DNA of 64,000 nt from Segatella baroniae B14 (GTDB taxonomy: Bacteria > Bacteroidota > Bacteroidia > Bacteroidales > Bacteroidaceae): positions 486,001 to 550,000 of the forward strand of contig NZ_CP091800.1 of assembly GCF_022024235.1 (NCBI RefSeq). The letters run 5' to 3'. This document shows, in pieces, positions 1 through 7,487 of this stretch. The notes under the pieces are model-generated. The model was given only the letters and a program-made list of their open reading frames with translations, did not search any database and had not been told where the DNA came from. Every line of letters starts with the position of its first letter. The first letter of the stretch is position 1. The position numbers and the translations under genes were made by a program.

Positions 1-672
1 ATCTATCCATTCTTCTGCTGATTTATATTTCTTTTGGAAAAATTCGCTTACAGCTTTATGAGTAGCACCGTTATACATCATGAACTTGATGTTTCGCTTT
101 ACCCCCATTTGATAGCATTCTTCTGCAAACCTTATTCCACTTGTGTCTCGAAGCTGTATGGACAATTCGGAAAGATTGGCCAAAATGATGCCGAATTGTT
201 CATAGCAGTGGGCACGACGTGCTCTGCTAAGTCCTTCACGATAATACCAACGAGCTAAATAGTTACTACCTGCTTTATTTTCGTATATGCCTATAGCATT
301 AAATATGTGTGAAGCCAAGGTGTCGTTTTTCACGACATCAGCGCAGTGTTTGGCTTTCCATAAATAACGTAGCCCCTTTTCGCGATTACCGCTAAACAAA
401 TCTGCAATTCCCAAAAAGAAGTTTGCATAGCCTTCTCCAGTTTCATTTTTCTGGTCTTTAGAAGCTATTATAAGTCTTCGTGCGACAGCTTTCAAATGTA
501 AATCATCATATTCCCTATTGTACTTATTGCATATTTCAATTAAATCATGGATGCTCTTGTTAGCAAACTCTTTGTCTCCTGGTATATATGTCTTATTTTG
601 TGCCTTAATCGTAGTTAGGGTACACAACATGATTATCATTATGTATATAATACGTAAAGTTTGCTTCATCAT
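1..672 (-). CDS. TPR-type membrane regulator, N-terminal part (cut by window edge)
   Basis: An uninterrupted frame of 224 codons runs from ATG at 672 (or 669) leftward off the window. The first 24 residues are a hydrophobic export signal ending in KAQ. After it come helical, Tyr/Ala/Leu-rich repeats that look like tetratricopeptide repeats (for example segments with GYANFFLGIADLFSGNREKG and later ARWYYREGLSRARR). This layout, signal then TPRs, matches the sensor half of Bacteroidales one-component regulators that carry a transmembrane helix and a C-terminal AraC or LuxR HTH, like the gene at 31096-32085. The DNA-binding part lies outside the window, so the output domain is not known. A well-formed promoter lies about 80 bases upstream. 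I am sure of the gene and moderately sure of the class. Confidence 0.7.
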   Translation of the reverse strand, partial: MMKQTLRIIYIMIIMLCTLTTIKAQNKTYIPGDKEFANKSIHDLIEICNKYNREYDDLHLKAVARRLIIASKDQKNETGEGYANFFLGIADLFSGNREKGLRYLWKAKHCADVVKNDTLASHIFNAIGIYENKAGSNYLARWYYREGLSRARRAHCYEQFGIILANLSELSIQLRDTSGIRFAEECYQMGVKRNIKFMMYNGATHKAVSEFFQKKYKSAEEWID

Positions 673-750
673 ATTTGACTTAATTATGGTTTAACTTACT
701 CTTATAACAATGCGATGATATACTATTATCTATTTTTATTACTGTTATTG

Positions 751-781
751 CAAAGATAATGAAAATCAATATTCGAACAAA
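751..781 (-). promoter_or_regulatory. Promoter of the TPR regulator gene
   Basis: On the minus strand TTTG (781-778) and TATCTTTG (758-751) are 19 bases apart, the standard Bacteroidota -33/-7 arrangement. It would give a leader of about 75 bases. The rest of the gap 673-973 shows only AT-rich DNA and the hairpin at 882-928. Confidence 0.6.
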
Positions 782-881
782 GTAATTTCTTTGGAATAAT
801 TTGATTTGGCTTGTAATTTTTTGTTTTAATTGAGCTATTTGCCCTTTTATATGTACAATAATACAACCCATGAAAAACCGA

Positions 882-928
882 ATTCGCACACTCTTCAGTT
901 TACGATATCAACTTTCAAGTGTGCGAAT
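882..928 (-). terminator. Inverted repeat after the FKBP gene
   Basis: A perfect 11-bp inverted repeat (882-892 with 918-928) encloses a 25-base loop, about 45 bases after the FKBP stop codon. On the minus strand it is followed by a short T-run, so it fits a terminator for that gene. The long loop makes this uncertain, and a plus-strand T-rich run follows too. Confidence 0.45.
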
Positions 929-973
929 GTTTAAAGTTTTATTTTTTTAGGTGACGCAGTTTACAGGGTAACC

Positions 974-1372
974 TTATCCGATGCCGAGTAATTCTACTTC
1001 AAAAATAAGGGTACTACCTCCAGGAATACCTGGTTGAGAATATTTTCCATATCCTTTTTCTGCTGGGATATACAGTTCCCACTGGTCTCCTACATGCATT
1101 TCCTGCATCGCGATAATCCATCCGTCGATTAGTTCATTCAGTCTGATGGCGAAAGGAGCACCACCGCGACTGCTATCAAACTTTTTACCGTTGATAGTCC
1201 AGCCTGTATAATGAGCTGTTACGATACTTCGTTTACTAGGTTTTGGTCCATTTGCATCACCGCTCTTTAATACCTTATAATATATACCTTGAGGTAGTGC
1301 CATGACCCCCTCTTCTTTAGCTTTTTCTTCAAGCCATTTTTTGTTGGCTGCGGCGTATTCTCTTTTAACCAT
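974..1372 (-). CDS. FKBP-type peptidyl-prolyl cis-trans isomerase
   Basis: A 132-residue protein without a signal peptide, so probably cytoplasmic. It would catalyse cis-trans isomerisation of peptide bonds before proline. About 30 charged helical residues (a short N-terminal arm) precede a complete FKBP domain of about 95 residues. Family landmarks are visible: VTAHYTGWTINGKKFDSS, then P-F-x-I-R-L, then GWIIAMQEMHVGDQWELYIPAE, and the closing GYG-x-PGIPGGSTLIFEVELL. The Tyr, Asp, Phe and Trp residues that line the FKBP pocket are all present. It sits alone, convergent to nothing, with a 97-base gap from the phosphoesterase gene upstream. The domain call is secure; the client proteins cannot be read from sequence. 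Confidence 0.93.
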   Translation of the reverse strand: MVKREYAAANKKWLEEKAKEEGVMALPQGIYYKVLKSGDANGPKPSKRSIVTAHYTGWTINGKKFDSSRGGAPFAIRLNELIDGWIIAMQEMHVGDQWELYIPAEKGYGKYSQPGIPGGSTLIFEVELLGIG

Positions 1373-1469
1373 AGTCTTTATTGTTTTATTAATATATTCT
1401 CTTTACGATTGTCGTGTAGTGAGCGATATCATATAGCTTGAATCATATCAGACTATTTGTTTTATCGTT

Positions 1470-3434
1470 TCATTTTACTCTAGAAGAGTCTTTGCTAGAT
1501 TTTCTTACTCTTGTCGTGTCCTTGTTTGCATTTCTTATTTTAGAAGAATCTTTACTACCATTGTTTTTCATCAGGCTATCCTTACTATTAGACGTTTTAT
1601 TGTCAGTAGCTTTTTCGTTGGCCTTTTTCTCATAAAGAGCAGTTTCTATTTTAGTTTTCAGAATATCTGATGCATTATAATAGTGTGCATAGTTCTTATA
1701 AGGCTCCGTGATAACTTGCTTGCTGCTACAGGTATAGATGTTACCATAGCGATCGTAGGCTTTCACGATAATCTCTGTATTCTTATTTTTGGGCACATAA
1801 TAATACAGATGGTTCATAATCAAGAACCCATTATTCTTACTGACAAACCAGTAACTTACGCTTTGTGCATATTTGTGATGATAACCAGCGGCAAAAGCAT
1901 CTTGTCCCAATCCGCTGAGTCGTATCATCGGATATTCTTGTCCATCTTCAATGGCCACAATACGCCATTTAGAATCTGCATTAAAAACATTAGCGATGAG
2001 TACGCTACTATCTTGTGGCATAGTCCAATCATTCTGATATTTCTCACCATTAAAGTCGGTGTCACTCCTGAATAGTGTCATCTGAATATTGGCATCCATG
2101 AATGTACTCTTATAATAACAATTTAAGATGTCGGTACTTGAGAAATTATATACATAGTAACCGTTAGGCTCTCCCAGAATGTTCACATTCGACTGCCATA
2201 TATTACCACAAGCAGCAGCATGACAATGTTCCAATATATTAAGACCATGATAGTTGATCTCGTGATTTACAGCAAAGTGTGTATGTCCGCAGAATAATTC
2301 GTATCCTCCTCTGAAAGGTGCGAGTAGATGAAGAATCTCTATGAGTTTTGATGAATAATAATGACCCTTTTCTGTTGGGATATTCAGCGGTGTACGTTTG
2401 TTCTTCGGACGATTACCGAATGTAAACGGTATGTGATAATTCAAGATTACCTTTTTGTTCTTAGGAACCAACTTGAGGTCTTGTCTCAGCCAATTCATCT
2501 GTGACAGAGATAGTTCGCCCGGCTGATAATAACTGCCTTTTACAAAGTGTACATTATTAAAACAGACATAATGAACGTCACCACGGTCGAACGAGTAGTC
2601 AGTTGGTCCCCAACTTTCTTCCCATTTGTTTTTATATAGCTCTTTTCCATCTTGGTCATGATTTCCAATCACAGAGAACACTTTCATGCGCGAACTGCCG
2701 AGCGCTTCTCTGATCTGACGTTCCAATTTGCTATTATACCCGCCATAATACTGCACATCATCTCCCATACTGATGCCGTATACAGGTGTACCTTCAGGCA
2801 ATTTGCTAATCGTATTTTTGATATCCACCATGGTTTCTTCGGTGAAGCGCTGTACATCGCTCTTTTGTATCGGATTATCACTAGCGTCGGTATAATAGGG
2901 GCTATAAGCATTGGTTACCTGTGGATCACCGATAACAATCATGCGATAATTCGTTTCCTTACCTCCGGGAAGGCGTTTTAATACAAAGTTGTATACCCGT
3001 TTTTGGGTACTTGTACGCTGATAGAAATAAGCCGTGTTATCAGTTGCGGAATGAGTCGGGACCTCACAGTCTGCAGGTACAGTATAGTAGATAAATTTTG
3101 CGTTTTTATGCCGTTTAAATGCATATTCTCCTTTTTGATTAGTCTTAACGCAAGAGTAACCATCGCTGACTACCACTCCAGGCATTGCCATGCCTGCAGT
3201 ATCTTTTACACTACCTTTTATATAATAGGTAGAGTCTACATGAGGTTTTACGGAGTCGTGTCTTAGAGTATCTTTTGCAATGTGTTGCTGAAGTGGTGTA
3301 GGAATAGAGTCAGTTATGAGGCGTGTTCCATCCAGATGCTTACTACCCAGATATTTCATACCTAGGCTAGTAAGTGCTATAGCAAGGATGATACCGATAA
3401 ATGTATATATTGCTTTTTTCTTATTTTCCATCAT
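1470..3434 (-). CDS. Membrane-anchored calcineurin-like phosphoesterase
   Basis: A 654-residue exported metallophosphoesterase. An N-terminal hydrophobic segment (about 8-28) looks like a signal anchor. Residues about 70-150 form a carboxypeptidase-regulatory-like beta domain of the kind that precedes these enzymes. The catalytic domain starts near residue 163 and has the ordered metal-binding motifs GDPQ, GD-D (SMGDDVQYYG), GNHD, YHIPF and CGHTH. A C-terminal beta region of the type common in Bacteroides calcineurin-like proteins follows to about residue 590. The last 50 residues are a Lys/Ser/Asp/Asn-rich low-complexity tail. The substrate is unknown. ATG is doubled at 3434 and 3431; a TAACTTTG box ends only five bases before it, so the mRNA may have almost no leader. 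Confidence 0.88.
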   Translation of the reverse strand: MMENKKKAIYTFIGIILAIALTSLGMKYLGSKHLDGTRLITDSIPTPLQQHIAKDTLRHDSVKPHVDSTYYIKGSVKDTAGMAMPGVVVSDGYSCVKTNQKGEYAFKRHKNAKFIYYTVPADCEVPTHSATDNTAYFYQRTSTQKRVYNFVLKRLPGGKETNYRMIVIGDPQVTNAYSPYYTDASDNPIQKSDVQRFTEETMVDIKNTISKLPEGTPVYGISMGDDVQYYGGYNSKLERQIREALGSSRMKVFSVIGNHDQDGKELYKNKWEESWGPTDYSFDRGDVHYVCFNNVHFVKGSYYQPGELSLSQMNWLRQDLKLVPKNKKVILNYHIPFTFGNRPKNKRTPLNIPTEKGHYYSSKLIEILHLLAPFRGGYELFCGHTHFAVNHEINYHGLNILEHCHAAACGNIWQSNVNILGEPNGYYVYNFSSTDILNCYYKSTFMDANIQMTLFRSDTDFNGEKYQNDWTMPQDSSVLIANVFNADSKWRIVAIEDGQEYPMIRLSGLGQDAFAAGYHHKYAQSVSYWFVSKNNGFLIMNHLYYYVPKNKNTEIIVKAYDRYGNIYTCSSKQVITEPYKNYAHYYNASDILKTKIETALYEKKANEKATDNKTSNSKDSLMKNNGSKDSSKIRNANKDTTRVRKSSKDSSRVK

Positions 3435-3438
3435 ATTG

Positions 3439-3446
3439 CAAAGTTA
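3439..3446 (-). promoter_or_regulatory. -7 element abutting the phosphoesterase start
   Basis: TAACTTTG on the minus strand, with the first ATG only 5 bases downstream. No well-spaced -33 box was found (nearest TTG is 23 bases upstream). See the leaderless-transcript finding. Confidence 0.45.
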
Positions 3447-3551
3447 CTGCTTTTCTTGTAATCTTGTATCAAGTTTCAGCTTTTGTTCTTCAAATAAATG
3501 AAAGAAGCACAAGTTTTACGTCGTATAATTTATGATATATATTGTCGCTTA

Positions 3552-3866
3552 TTATATATATATAATGTGGAGTTCTTGGTTGACGATAAAATCAGCCTCA
3601 CCTCGTTCATCAGGAATGTATATCATGCGTAATCCTTGATAATCTTTTGGAACTCGCAAGTCTGTGCCATCGTATTGCAGATAATTCCATTTAGGTTCAC
3701 CAAAATCATAGGAATGGCCAGTTAGTATCAGTCGCATACCTACAGGATCGATTTCCCAATATCCACCACCGATACATTGATCACCTGGTTGGAGTAAGTC
3801 TTTGTGTTGGTCGACAAAACCGATTCGAAAGTTCCCGTTGCTACAAATAATAAATTTTGGTGCCAT
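3552..3866 (-). CDS. Conserved hypothetical small protein
   Basis: A 104-residue soluble protein without signal peptide or membrane segment and without a family I recognise. It is rich in Gly, Asp and aromatic residues and reads as an all-beta domain (CSNGNFRIGFVDQHKDLL near the start, GGYWEIDPVG in the middle). It starts 24 bases after the stop of the PAP2 phosphatase gene on the same strand, so the two are probably co-transcribed. Coding is supported by an intact frame between two genes and a normal amino-acid mix, but no function should be assumed. Confidence 0.7.
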   Translation of the reverse strand: MAPKFIICSNGNFRIGFVDQHKDLLQPGDQCIGGGYWEIDPVGMRLILTGHSYDFGEPKWNYLQYDGTDLRVPKDYQGLRMIYIPDERGEADFIVNQELHIIYI

Positions 3867-3890
3867 ATGATATCTATTTAAGTATATCGG

Positions 3891-4583
3891 TTATATATTA
3901 GTATGCATTAATGCCCACCATAGTAAACCAGCCCATGTCAAATAGAGGGTATAGTTGATGGCCTTTGGACAAATATCAGTAGTATAAAGTCCTAATTTAT
4001 TTTTCAGAAGTTTGTAGCCATAATATGCGAGGATGAAACCGATAACAGCTCCACAGAGAATATCTCCAGGATAGTGTACACCAAGATATATGCGTGAATA
4101 ACACATCAAAACCGCAAACAGTATGACAGAAATACGAGTTCGTTTATCCCTAAATGTACAACAAAGGAAAGTAACGATAGCTACCATATTAGCGGCATGA
4201 CTTGATACAAATCCATATTGTCCTCCTTTATAGTCATTGACATAATGGAGAAAGTGCTCTATCTCAGGACAATGAGAGGGGCGTAATCGAGCCACCCATG
4301 GTTTGATGAGTCCAGATGAAATCTGATCGCAAGCGGTAATAAGCAGTGCTATAAAGACGATCATTAAAACTTTATCTTTCGTTTTTCCTGGGTGATAATA
4401 GATCATGCTCATGACTAAAACTATCATTAAGAGAATCCAAGCTGGCATTCTACTATATTGATACCAGAACAAGTCCATGCAGGGTGAGCCATCAAAGTTG
4501 AGAAAAAGCATGAGGCTTTTGTCCACACGATCTAAATAGGATAACATTGCAGAATGTATAATAGCAATAAGTGTATAATACAT
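3891..4583 (-). CDS. PAP2-superfamily membrane phosphatase
   Basis: A 230-residue integral membrane protein with about six hydrophobic helices. The three-part PAP2 phosphatase signature is present in order: K-x6-RP (KPWVARLRPS), SSHAAN in place of PSGH, and SR-x5-HYPGD (SRIYLGVHYPGD) with the catalytic His. Such enzymes remove phosphate from lipid pyrophosphates such as undecaprenyl pyrophosphate, or from lipid A or phosphatidylglycerol phosphate; sequence alone does not choose between these. The first PAP2 motif is followed by a His/Cys-rich loop (SHCPEIEHFLHY). The gene heads a likely two-gene unit with the small protein at 3552-3866 and has a TAACTTTG box 34 bases upstream. Confidence 0.9.
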   Translation of the reverse strand: MYYTLIAIIHSAMLSYLDRVDKSLMLFLNFDGSPCMDLFWYQYSRMPAWILLMIVLVMSMIYYHPGKTKDKVLMIVFIALLITACDQISSGLIKPWVARLRPSHCPEIEHFLHYVNDYKGGQYGFVSSHAANMVAIVTFLCCTFRDKRTRISVILFAVLMCYSRIYLGVHYPGDILCGAVIGFILAYYGYKLLKNKLGLYTTDICPKAINYTLYLTWAGLLWWALMHTNI

Positions 4584-4616
4584 GAAGCTATAAATTGGTT
4601 TTTAAAAATGATACTG

Positions 4617-4624
4617 CAAAGTTA
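4617..4624 (-). promoter_or_regulatory. -7 element of the PAP2 gene
   Basis: TAACTTTG on the minus strand, 34 bases before the ATG at 4583. No clear -33 TTTG at the usual distance. Confidence 0.45.
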
Positions 4625-4698
4625 CTATAAATAAATGAATAATGTGAATGATCTAAAAGATAATACAGGCTTCGAATAGATTAATTAGGGTAAAATGC

Positions 4699-4735
4699 AA
4701 AAAATCCCCGCCTTCTTGCAAAGTCAGGGATTTTT
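4699..4735 (-). terminator. Terminator of the candidate small RNA
   Basis: A nine-base stem (4735-4727 with 4707-4699) with an 18-base loop. Read on the minus strand the stem ends in GGGATTTTTT. It would also shield the PAP2 promoter from upstream transcription. Confidence 0.55.
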
Positions 4736-4942
4736 CATAAGCGTATTTTTCTAGGTATTATTGTAAAGTAAAAAATATTCCCTCTCTTGTCTCGCGACAA
4801 GATAGGAAATTTACATAAAGAAAAATTTTTATTTTTTACTAGTTGAAGTATATATCTTTATAATTCTTGTTTGTCGTTTATCACGCGTCTCATTAGTCTC
4901 TACGTTCTTATTCTATATAAAGAACGTATTCCTATCAATTGT
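4699..4942 (-). ncRNA. Candidate small RNA of about 240 nt
   Basis: The minus strand has a complete small-gene layout with no credible reading frame. A canonical promoter (4977-4947) is followed by a 5' hairpin (9-bp perfect stem, 4928-4920 with 4909-4901). An 11-bp stem with one mismatch comes next (4806-4781), closed on this strand by GCGA, a GNRA tetraloop. The transcript ends in a hairpin with a T-run (4735-4699). The GNRA loop exists only on the minus strand, which argues for transcription in this direction. I could not match it to tmRNA, SRP RNA or RNase P RNA; 6S-like or regulatory RNA remain open. It fills most of the 560-base gap 4584-5142. Confidence 0.5.
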
Positions 4943-4946
4943 GGTG

Positions 4947-4977
4947 CAAAAGTAGTATTTTTTTTGTTATTTCCAAA
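4947..4977 (-). promoter_or_regulatory. Promoter of the candidate small RNA
   Basis: Minus-strand TTTG (4977-4974), 19 bases, then TACTTTTG (4954-4947). Its only downstream unit before the PAP2 gene is the non-coding stretch 4942-4699. It is divergent to the LuxR-type regulator gene. Confidence 0.6.
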
Positions 4978-5017
4978 AAAAATATTATCGAATTTATCTT
5001 AATTACAAAAAAATATG

Positions 5018-5025
5018 TAATTTTG
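5018..5025 (+). promoter_or_regulatory. -7 element of the membrane LuxR regulator
   Basis: TAATTTTG followed by CACC, about 118 bases before the ATG at 5143. No good -33 box is seen. It lies back to back with the small-RNA promoter. Confidence 0.4.
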
Positions 5026-5142
5026 CACCTTGAAAGGGGTCAAATAAAGAGTTTTTTATAAAAATCTATCCATAGAAGGACTCAAATCAATCAAGAAAAT
5101 AACCTCTTTGGAAGGATATATATATTGTGTTGTGTTAAACTT

Positions 5143-6150
5143 ATGAAAGAATTTAAACTCAAGGAATTTATTACCGAATTTATAGATTCTCGTACCAATA
5201 ATATGGAGGAACGACATCGGCTTATCGTTTTTATGATGACAATGTTTGTCGTGTTTATTGGTTTCCCATGTCATATTTTCGGACTTGTTGGTACCCCAAG
5301 TACCATCATGCGTTTGTTAAGTGCTATTTCTATATTTTCTTCAGCTACCTTAGTAATACTATATGTAAAGAGAAAGATAGAATTAGTTCCTGTTTTTACG
5401 ATTTTTGGAATTATTGGACAAGGAGTTCAGACTTTGAAGATTTTATTGCTCACTTTTTATGTGGGTGGTGATAGGTTCTATCTCATACCGTTAAATCATA
5501 CTATTTCTATGATTTATACCATGCTGTTTGTCATGGCCTATAGCAAAATTATGCCAACTATTATTACAGGTGTAAGTTTGACTACCTATATAATAAGTAT
5601 GACATACCTCAATGATGAAAAGTTATTTGCTTTTTTTGTTGTATTTTTCTTTGTTCAGTTTTTTATTTGTTTTGCTGGTTCTTTTACGCGACAGAGTTTT
5701 TATTCATTGCAGCAGCAAAATCAAAATTATCACATCAGCGAAAAAAGGTTAAATAGTTTGCTACGTCTGAAAAGAGATCACATAGAAGCTTATTTGAATC
5801 TTTGCCAGAATGACCATGCTTCAGATAAAGACATAGATCGTCTGTTTGCTATTCTTGATGATCGTTCTCAGCGTAATATTGTTAATGCAGTGAAAAAGAA
5901 AATGGCAGAAATGAAAGCTGAGAAATCTTCTTTGGTAGAGACTTTTACAGATTTTACTCCAACGGAAATAGAGGTATCTCGACTTATACTTTTAGATAAA
6001 AAGTTGAAAGAAATTTGTATTACGATGGGGAAGTCTGAGACGAATATCAACTCTGTGCGTTCACATATTCGAAAGAAACTGGGACTCAGTGCTAATGAAG
6101 TTTTAAAAGATGCTTTGGAAAGTAGAATAAAAACAAAAAATGTATTCTAA
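5143..6150 (+). CDS. Membrane protein with C-terminal LuxR-type HTH
   Basis: A 335-residue protein. About six hydrophobic helices occupy residues 25-185. A charged, probably coiled-coil linker follows, then a LuxR/GerE-type helix-turn-helix in the last 65 residues (FTPTEIEVSRLILLDKKLKE, then a recognition-helix region with INSVRSHIRKKLGL). It is best read as a membrane-bound one-component transcription regulator that senses something at or in the inner membrane. Six-helix sensors fused to LuxR HTH domains are common in Prevotella and Bacteroides, mostly with unknown signals. A TTG 18 bases upstream could extend the frame by six residues, but ATG at 5143 is the natural start. No partner gene is adjacent. 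Confidence 0.8.
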   Translation: MKEFKLKEFITEFIDSRTNNMEERHRLIVFMMTMFVVFIGFPCHIFGLVGTPSTIMRLLSAISIFSSATLVILYVKRKIELVPVFTIFGIIGQGVQTLKILLLTFYVGGDRFYLIPLNHTISMIYTMLFVMAYSKIMPTIITGVSLTTYIISMTYLNDEKLFAFFVVFFFVQFFICFAGSFTRQSFYSLQQQNQNYHISEKRLNSLLRLKRDHIEAYLNLCQNDHASDKDIDRLFAILDDRSQRNIVNAVKKKMAEMKAEKSSLVETFTDFTPTEIEVSRLILLDKKLKEICITMGKSETNINSVRSHIRKKLGLSANEVLKDALESRIKTKNVF

Positions 6151-6156
6151 ATTAAT

Positions 6157-6183
6157 AAAATGCGCCAAATTGGTGCATTTTAT
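6157..6183 (+). terminator. Terminator after the LuxR-type regulator
   Basis: AAAATGC pairs with GCATTTT and GCCA with TGGT around an AAT loop, 7 bases after the stop codon, followed by a T-containing run. Confidence 0.6.
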
Positions 6184-6258
6184 TGGGTTTATACCTTCTA
6201 TTTCACGTAACTTATCTCTTTTTTTACTTCTTTTGAAACAACTTATTGAAAAAAAGAT

Positions 6259-6266
6259 TATATTTG
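6259..6266 (+). promoter_or_regulatory. -7 element of the small membrane protein gene
   Basis: TATATTTG lies 48 bases before the ATG at 6314. A TTTG at 6232-6235 is 23 bases upstream, slightly farther than usual. Confidence 0.4.
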
Positions 6267-6313
6267 AGCCATTAAAAACCTTAAAGTATTAAATCTATTC
6301 CAAACTGTTTACT

Positions 6314-6604
6314 ATGAATACAACCGTTATCATTTTTTTAGTTGTGGTCGTGTTCGTTGCACTGGCCTATTTTAATTACTGGCATAGTCATCATTTCAAA
6401 ATAAAAGAGGAATCGATTAAGCCTACTGTGGAGAAAATTTTTGCCGAACAAGGAAAAACGATACTTCGGAAAAAAGATTTTATCCGGTTGGTTGCCCGTT
6501 CTTATAGCTGTGGCAGTAAGGAAGCCTTGTATATTTTAGGTTTGGCTCGTAGTATGTCTGTGGTAGAGGAAGATGGTAATAAGGTAAAACTTGTTGCTGC
6601 TTAA
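6314..6604 (+). CDS. Small single-span membrane protein
   Basis: A 96-residue protein with one N-terminal transmembrane helix (about residues 3-22), a His-rich stretch just after it (YWHSHHF), and a short charged cytoplasmic domain with the look of a small helical fold (KDFIRLVARSYSCGSKEALY). I do not recognise a family. The gene has its own promoter-like box and a strong terminator 67 bases downstream, so it appears to be a single-gene unit. Confidence that it is real is good because of this framing. Confidence 0.7.
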   Translation: MNTTVIIFLVVVVFVALAYFNYWHSHHFKIKEESIKPTVEKIFAEQGKTILRKKDFIRLVARSYSCGSKEALYILGLARSMSVVEEDGNKVKLVAA

Positions 6605-6670
6605 AAACTATTCAATCGACTAAGACCAAATCAAAAGTAGCAATATTTCAAATTTAAGGATTTTGAATAA

Positions 6671-6705
6671 AAAAAGGCGTTCAGCAATTTGCTGTAACGC
6701 CTTTT
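6671..6705 (+). terminator. Terminator of the small membrane protein gene
   Basis: Stem GGCGTT/AACGCC extended by CAGCA/TGCTG with an ATT loop, flanked by an A-run and a short T-run. The following DNA to 7250 is AT-rich with nothing I can assign. Confidence 0.75.
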
Positions 6706-7254
6706 GATTAATATCTCTTGTTAGAGATGTTTCATAGTGGAAATAAAGCTTCATAAGAGTTTAAAACTTTTATTGATTTAAAGCGAACTGTATCTGGAAA
6801 TCACTTCTAAATAACAGTTAAAACGAATAAATAAAATATATATAAAAACTTCAACTAAATTTCGTTTGATGATGCAAAGGTAAAATATAATTTTTTTAAA
6901 TCCAAATCTTTTTTAGGCTTTTTTTGATTTATACTTAAAAATGGCTGATTTGACTATTATTTAGTTCGATTTTGACTAATTTATTATTTATTTCTATGTT
7001 TTTAATGGTGCTTCATGGTAAATTGTTAATTTGTCTTGTCTCCATCAAGGTAAATCAAGGGGGTGTTTTTATTAGGTATTATTAGTATTTTCGATAGAGA
7101 AGGTTTTGTGTTCTTTTGCTTTAAATGAGTTTGGGGCATCTTATAGTCTAAGTGTCAATTCTTAATTATTCTCATTATTTTGATGACGATTTAATTTGTT
7201 TTTGCTACTATTATTATCATTTTACTATTTTTTCTTCATTTTTTTGGAAAAATA

Positions 7255-7286
7255 TTTGGTTAATTCGAATCTTCTTGGTAATTTTG
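7255..7286 (+). promoter_or_regulatory. Promoter of the RNA upstream of ldhA
   Basis: TTTG (7255-7258), 20 bases, TAATTTTG (7279-7286). It precedes a terminator at 7379-7415, not directly a gene. Confidence 0.65.
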
Positions 7287-7290
7287 CAGT

Positions 7291-7415
7291 ATTATAGTAA
7301 AGAAATTCCTATTTGACCTATTTTAGTAGGTTAAAATTAAACAGAACTAATTTTTTTCTCGTACATAATGTTGAAACCGAGTTCTTTGACTGTGAAGTCC
7401 GAGAGCTCTTTTTTT
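7291..7415 (+). ncRNA. Candidate small RNA or attenuated leader of ldhA
   Basis: About 125 bases lie between a canonical promoter and a hairpin with a seven-T tail. An 8-bp hairpin (7313-7320 with 7327-7334) lies near the 5' end. ldhA then has its own promoter after the terminator, so this could be an independent small RNA. It could also be a regulated leader whose read-through adds to ldhA expression. An open frame begins at 7368 and runs in phase into ldhA, but it crosses the terminator and the ldhA promoter, so I do not count it as coding. Confidence 0.45.
7379..7415 (+). terminator. Intrinsic terminator upstream of ldhA
   Basis: Stem 7379-7385 with 7402-7408 (one G-U pair), a TT/CG internal loop, GAC/GTC and a hexaloop, followed directly by seven T. 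Confidence 0.65.
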
Positions 7416-7425
7416 GTATTAAAAG

Positions 7426-7457
7426 TTTGGAAGTTGATTAATTATTTTCTATCTTTG
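7426..7457 (+). promoter_or_regulatory. ldhA promoter
   Basis: TTTG (7426-7429), 20 bases, TATCTTTG (7450-7457), 30 bases before the ATG at 7488. It decides the ldhA start against the longer in-frame extension to 7368. Confidence 0.75.
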
Positions 7458-7487
7458 AATAATCAACTAACTATTATTATATTGTAC

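Noticed and set aside
7368-7487. A 40-codon in-frame extension of ldhA to an ATG at 7368.
   Set aside because: It runs through a terminator and the ldhA -33/-7 boxes; LdhA proteins start at MKKIAFFD-like sequence.
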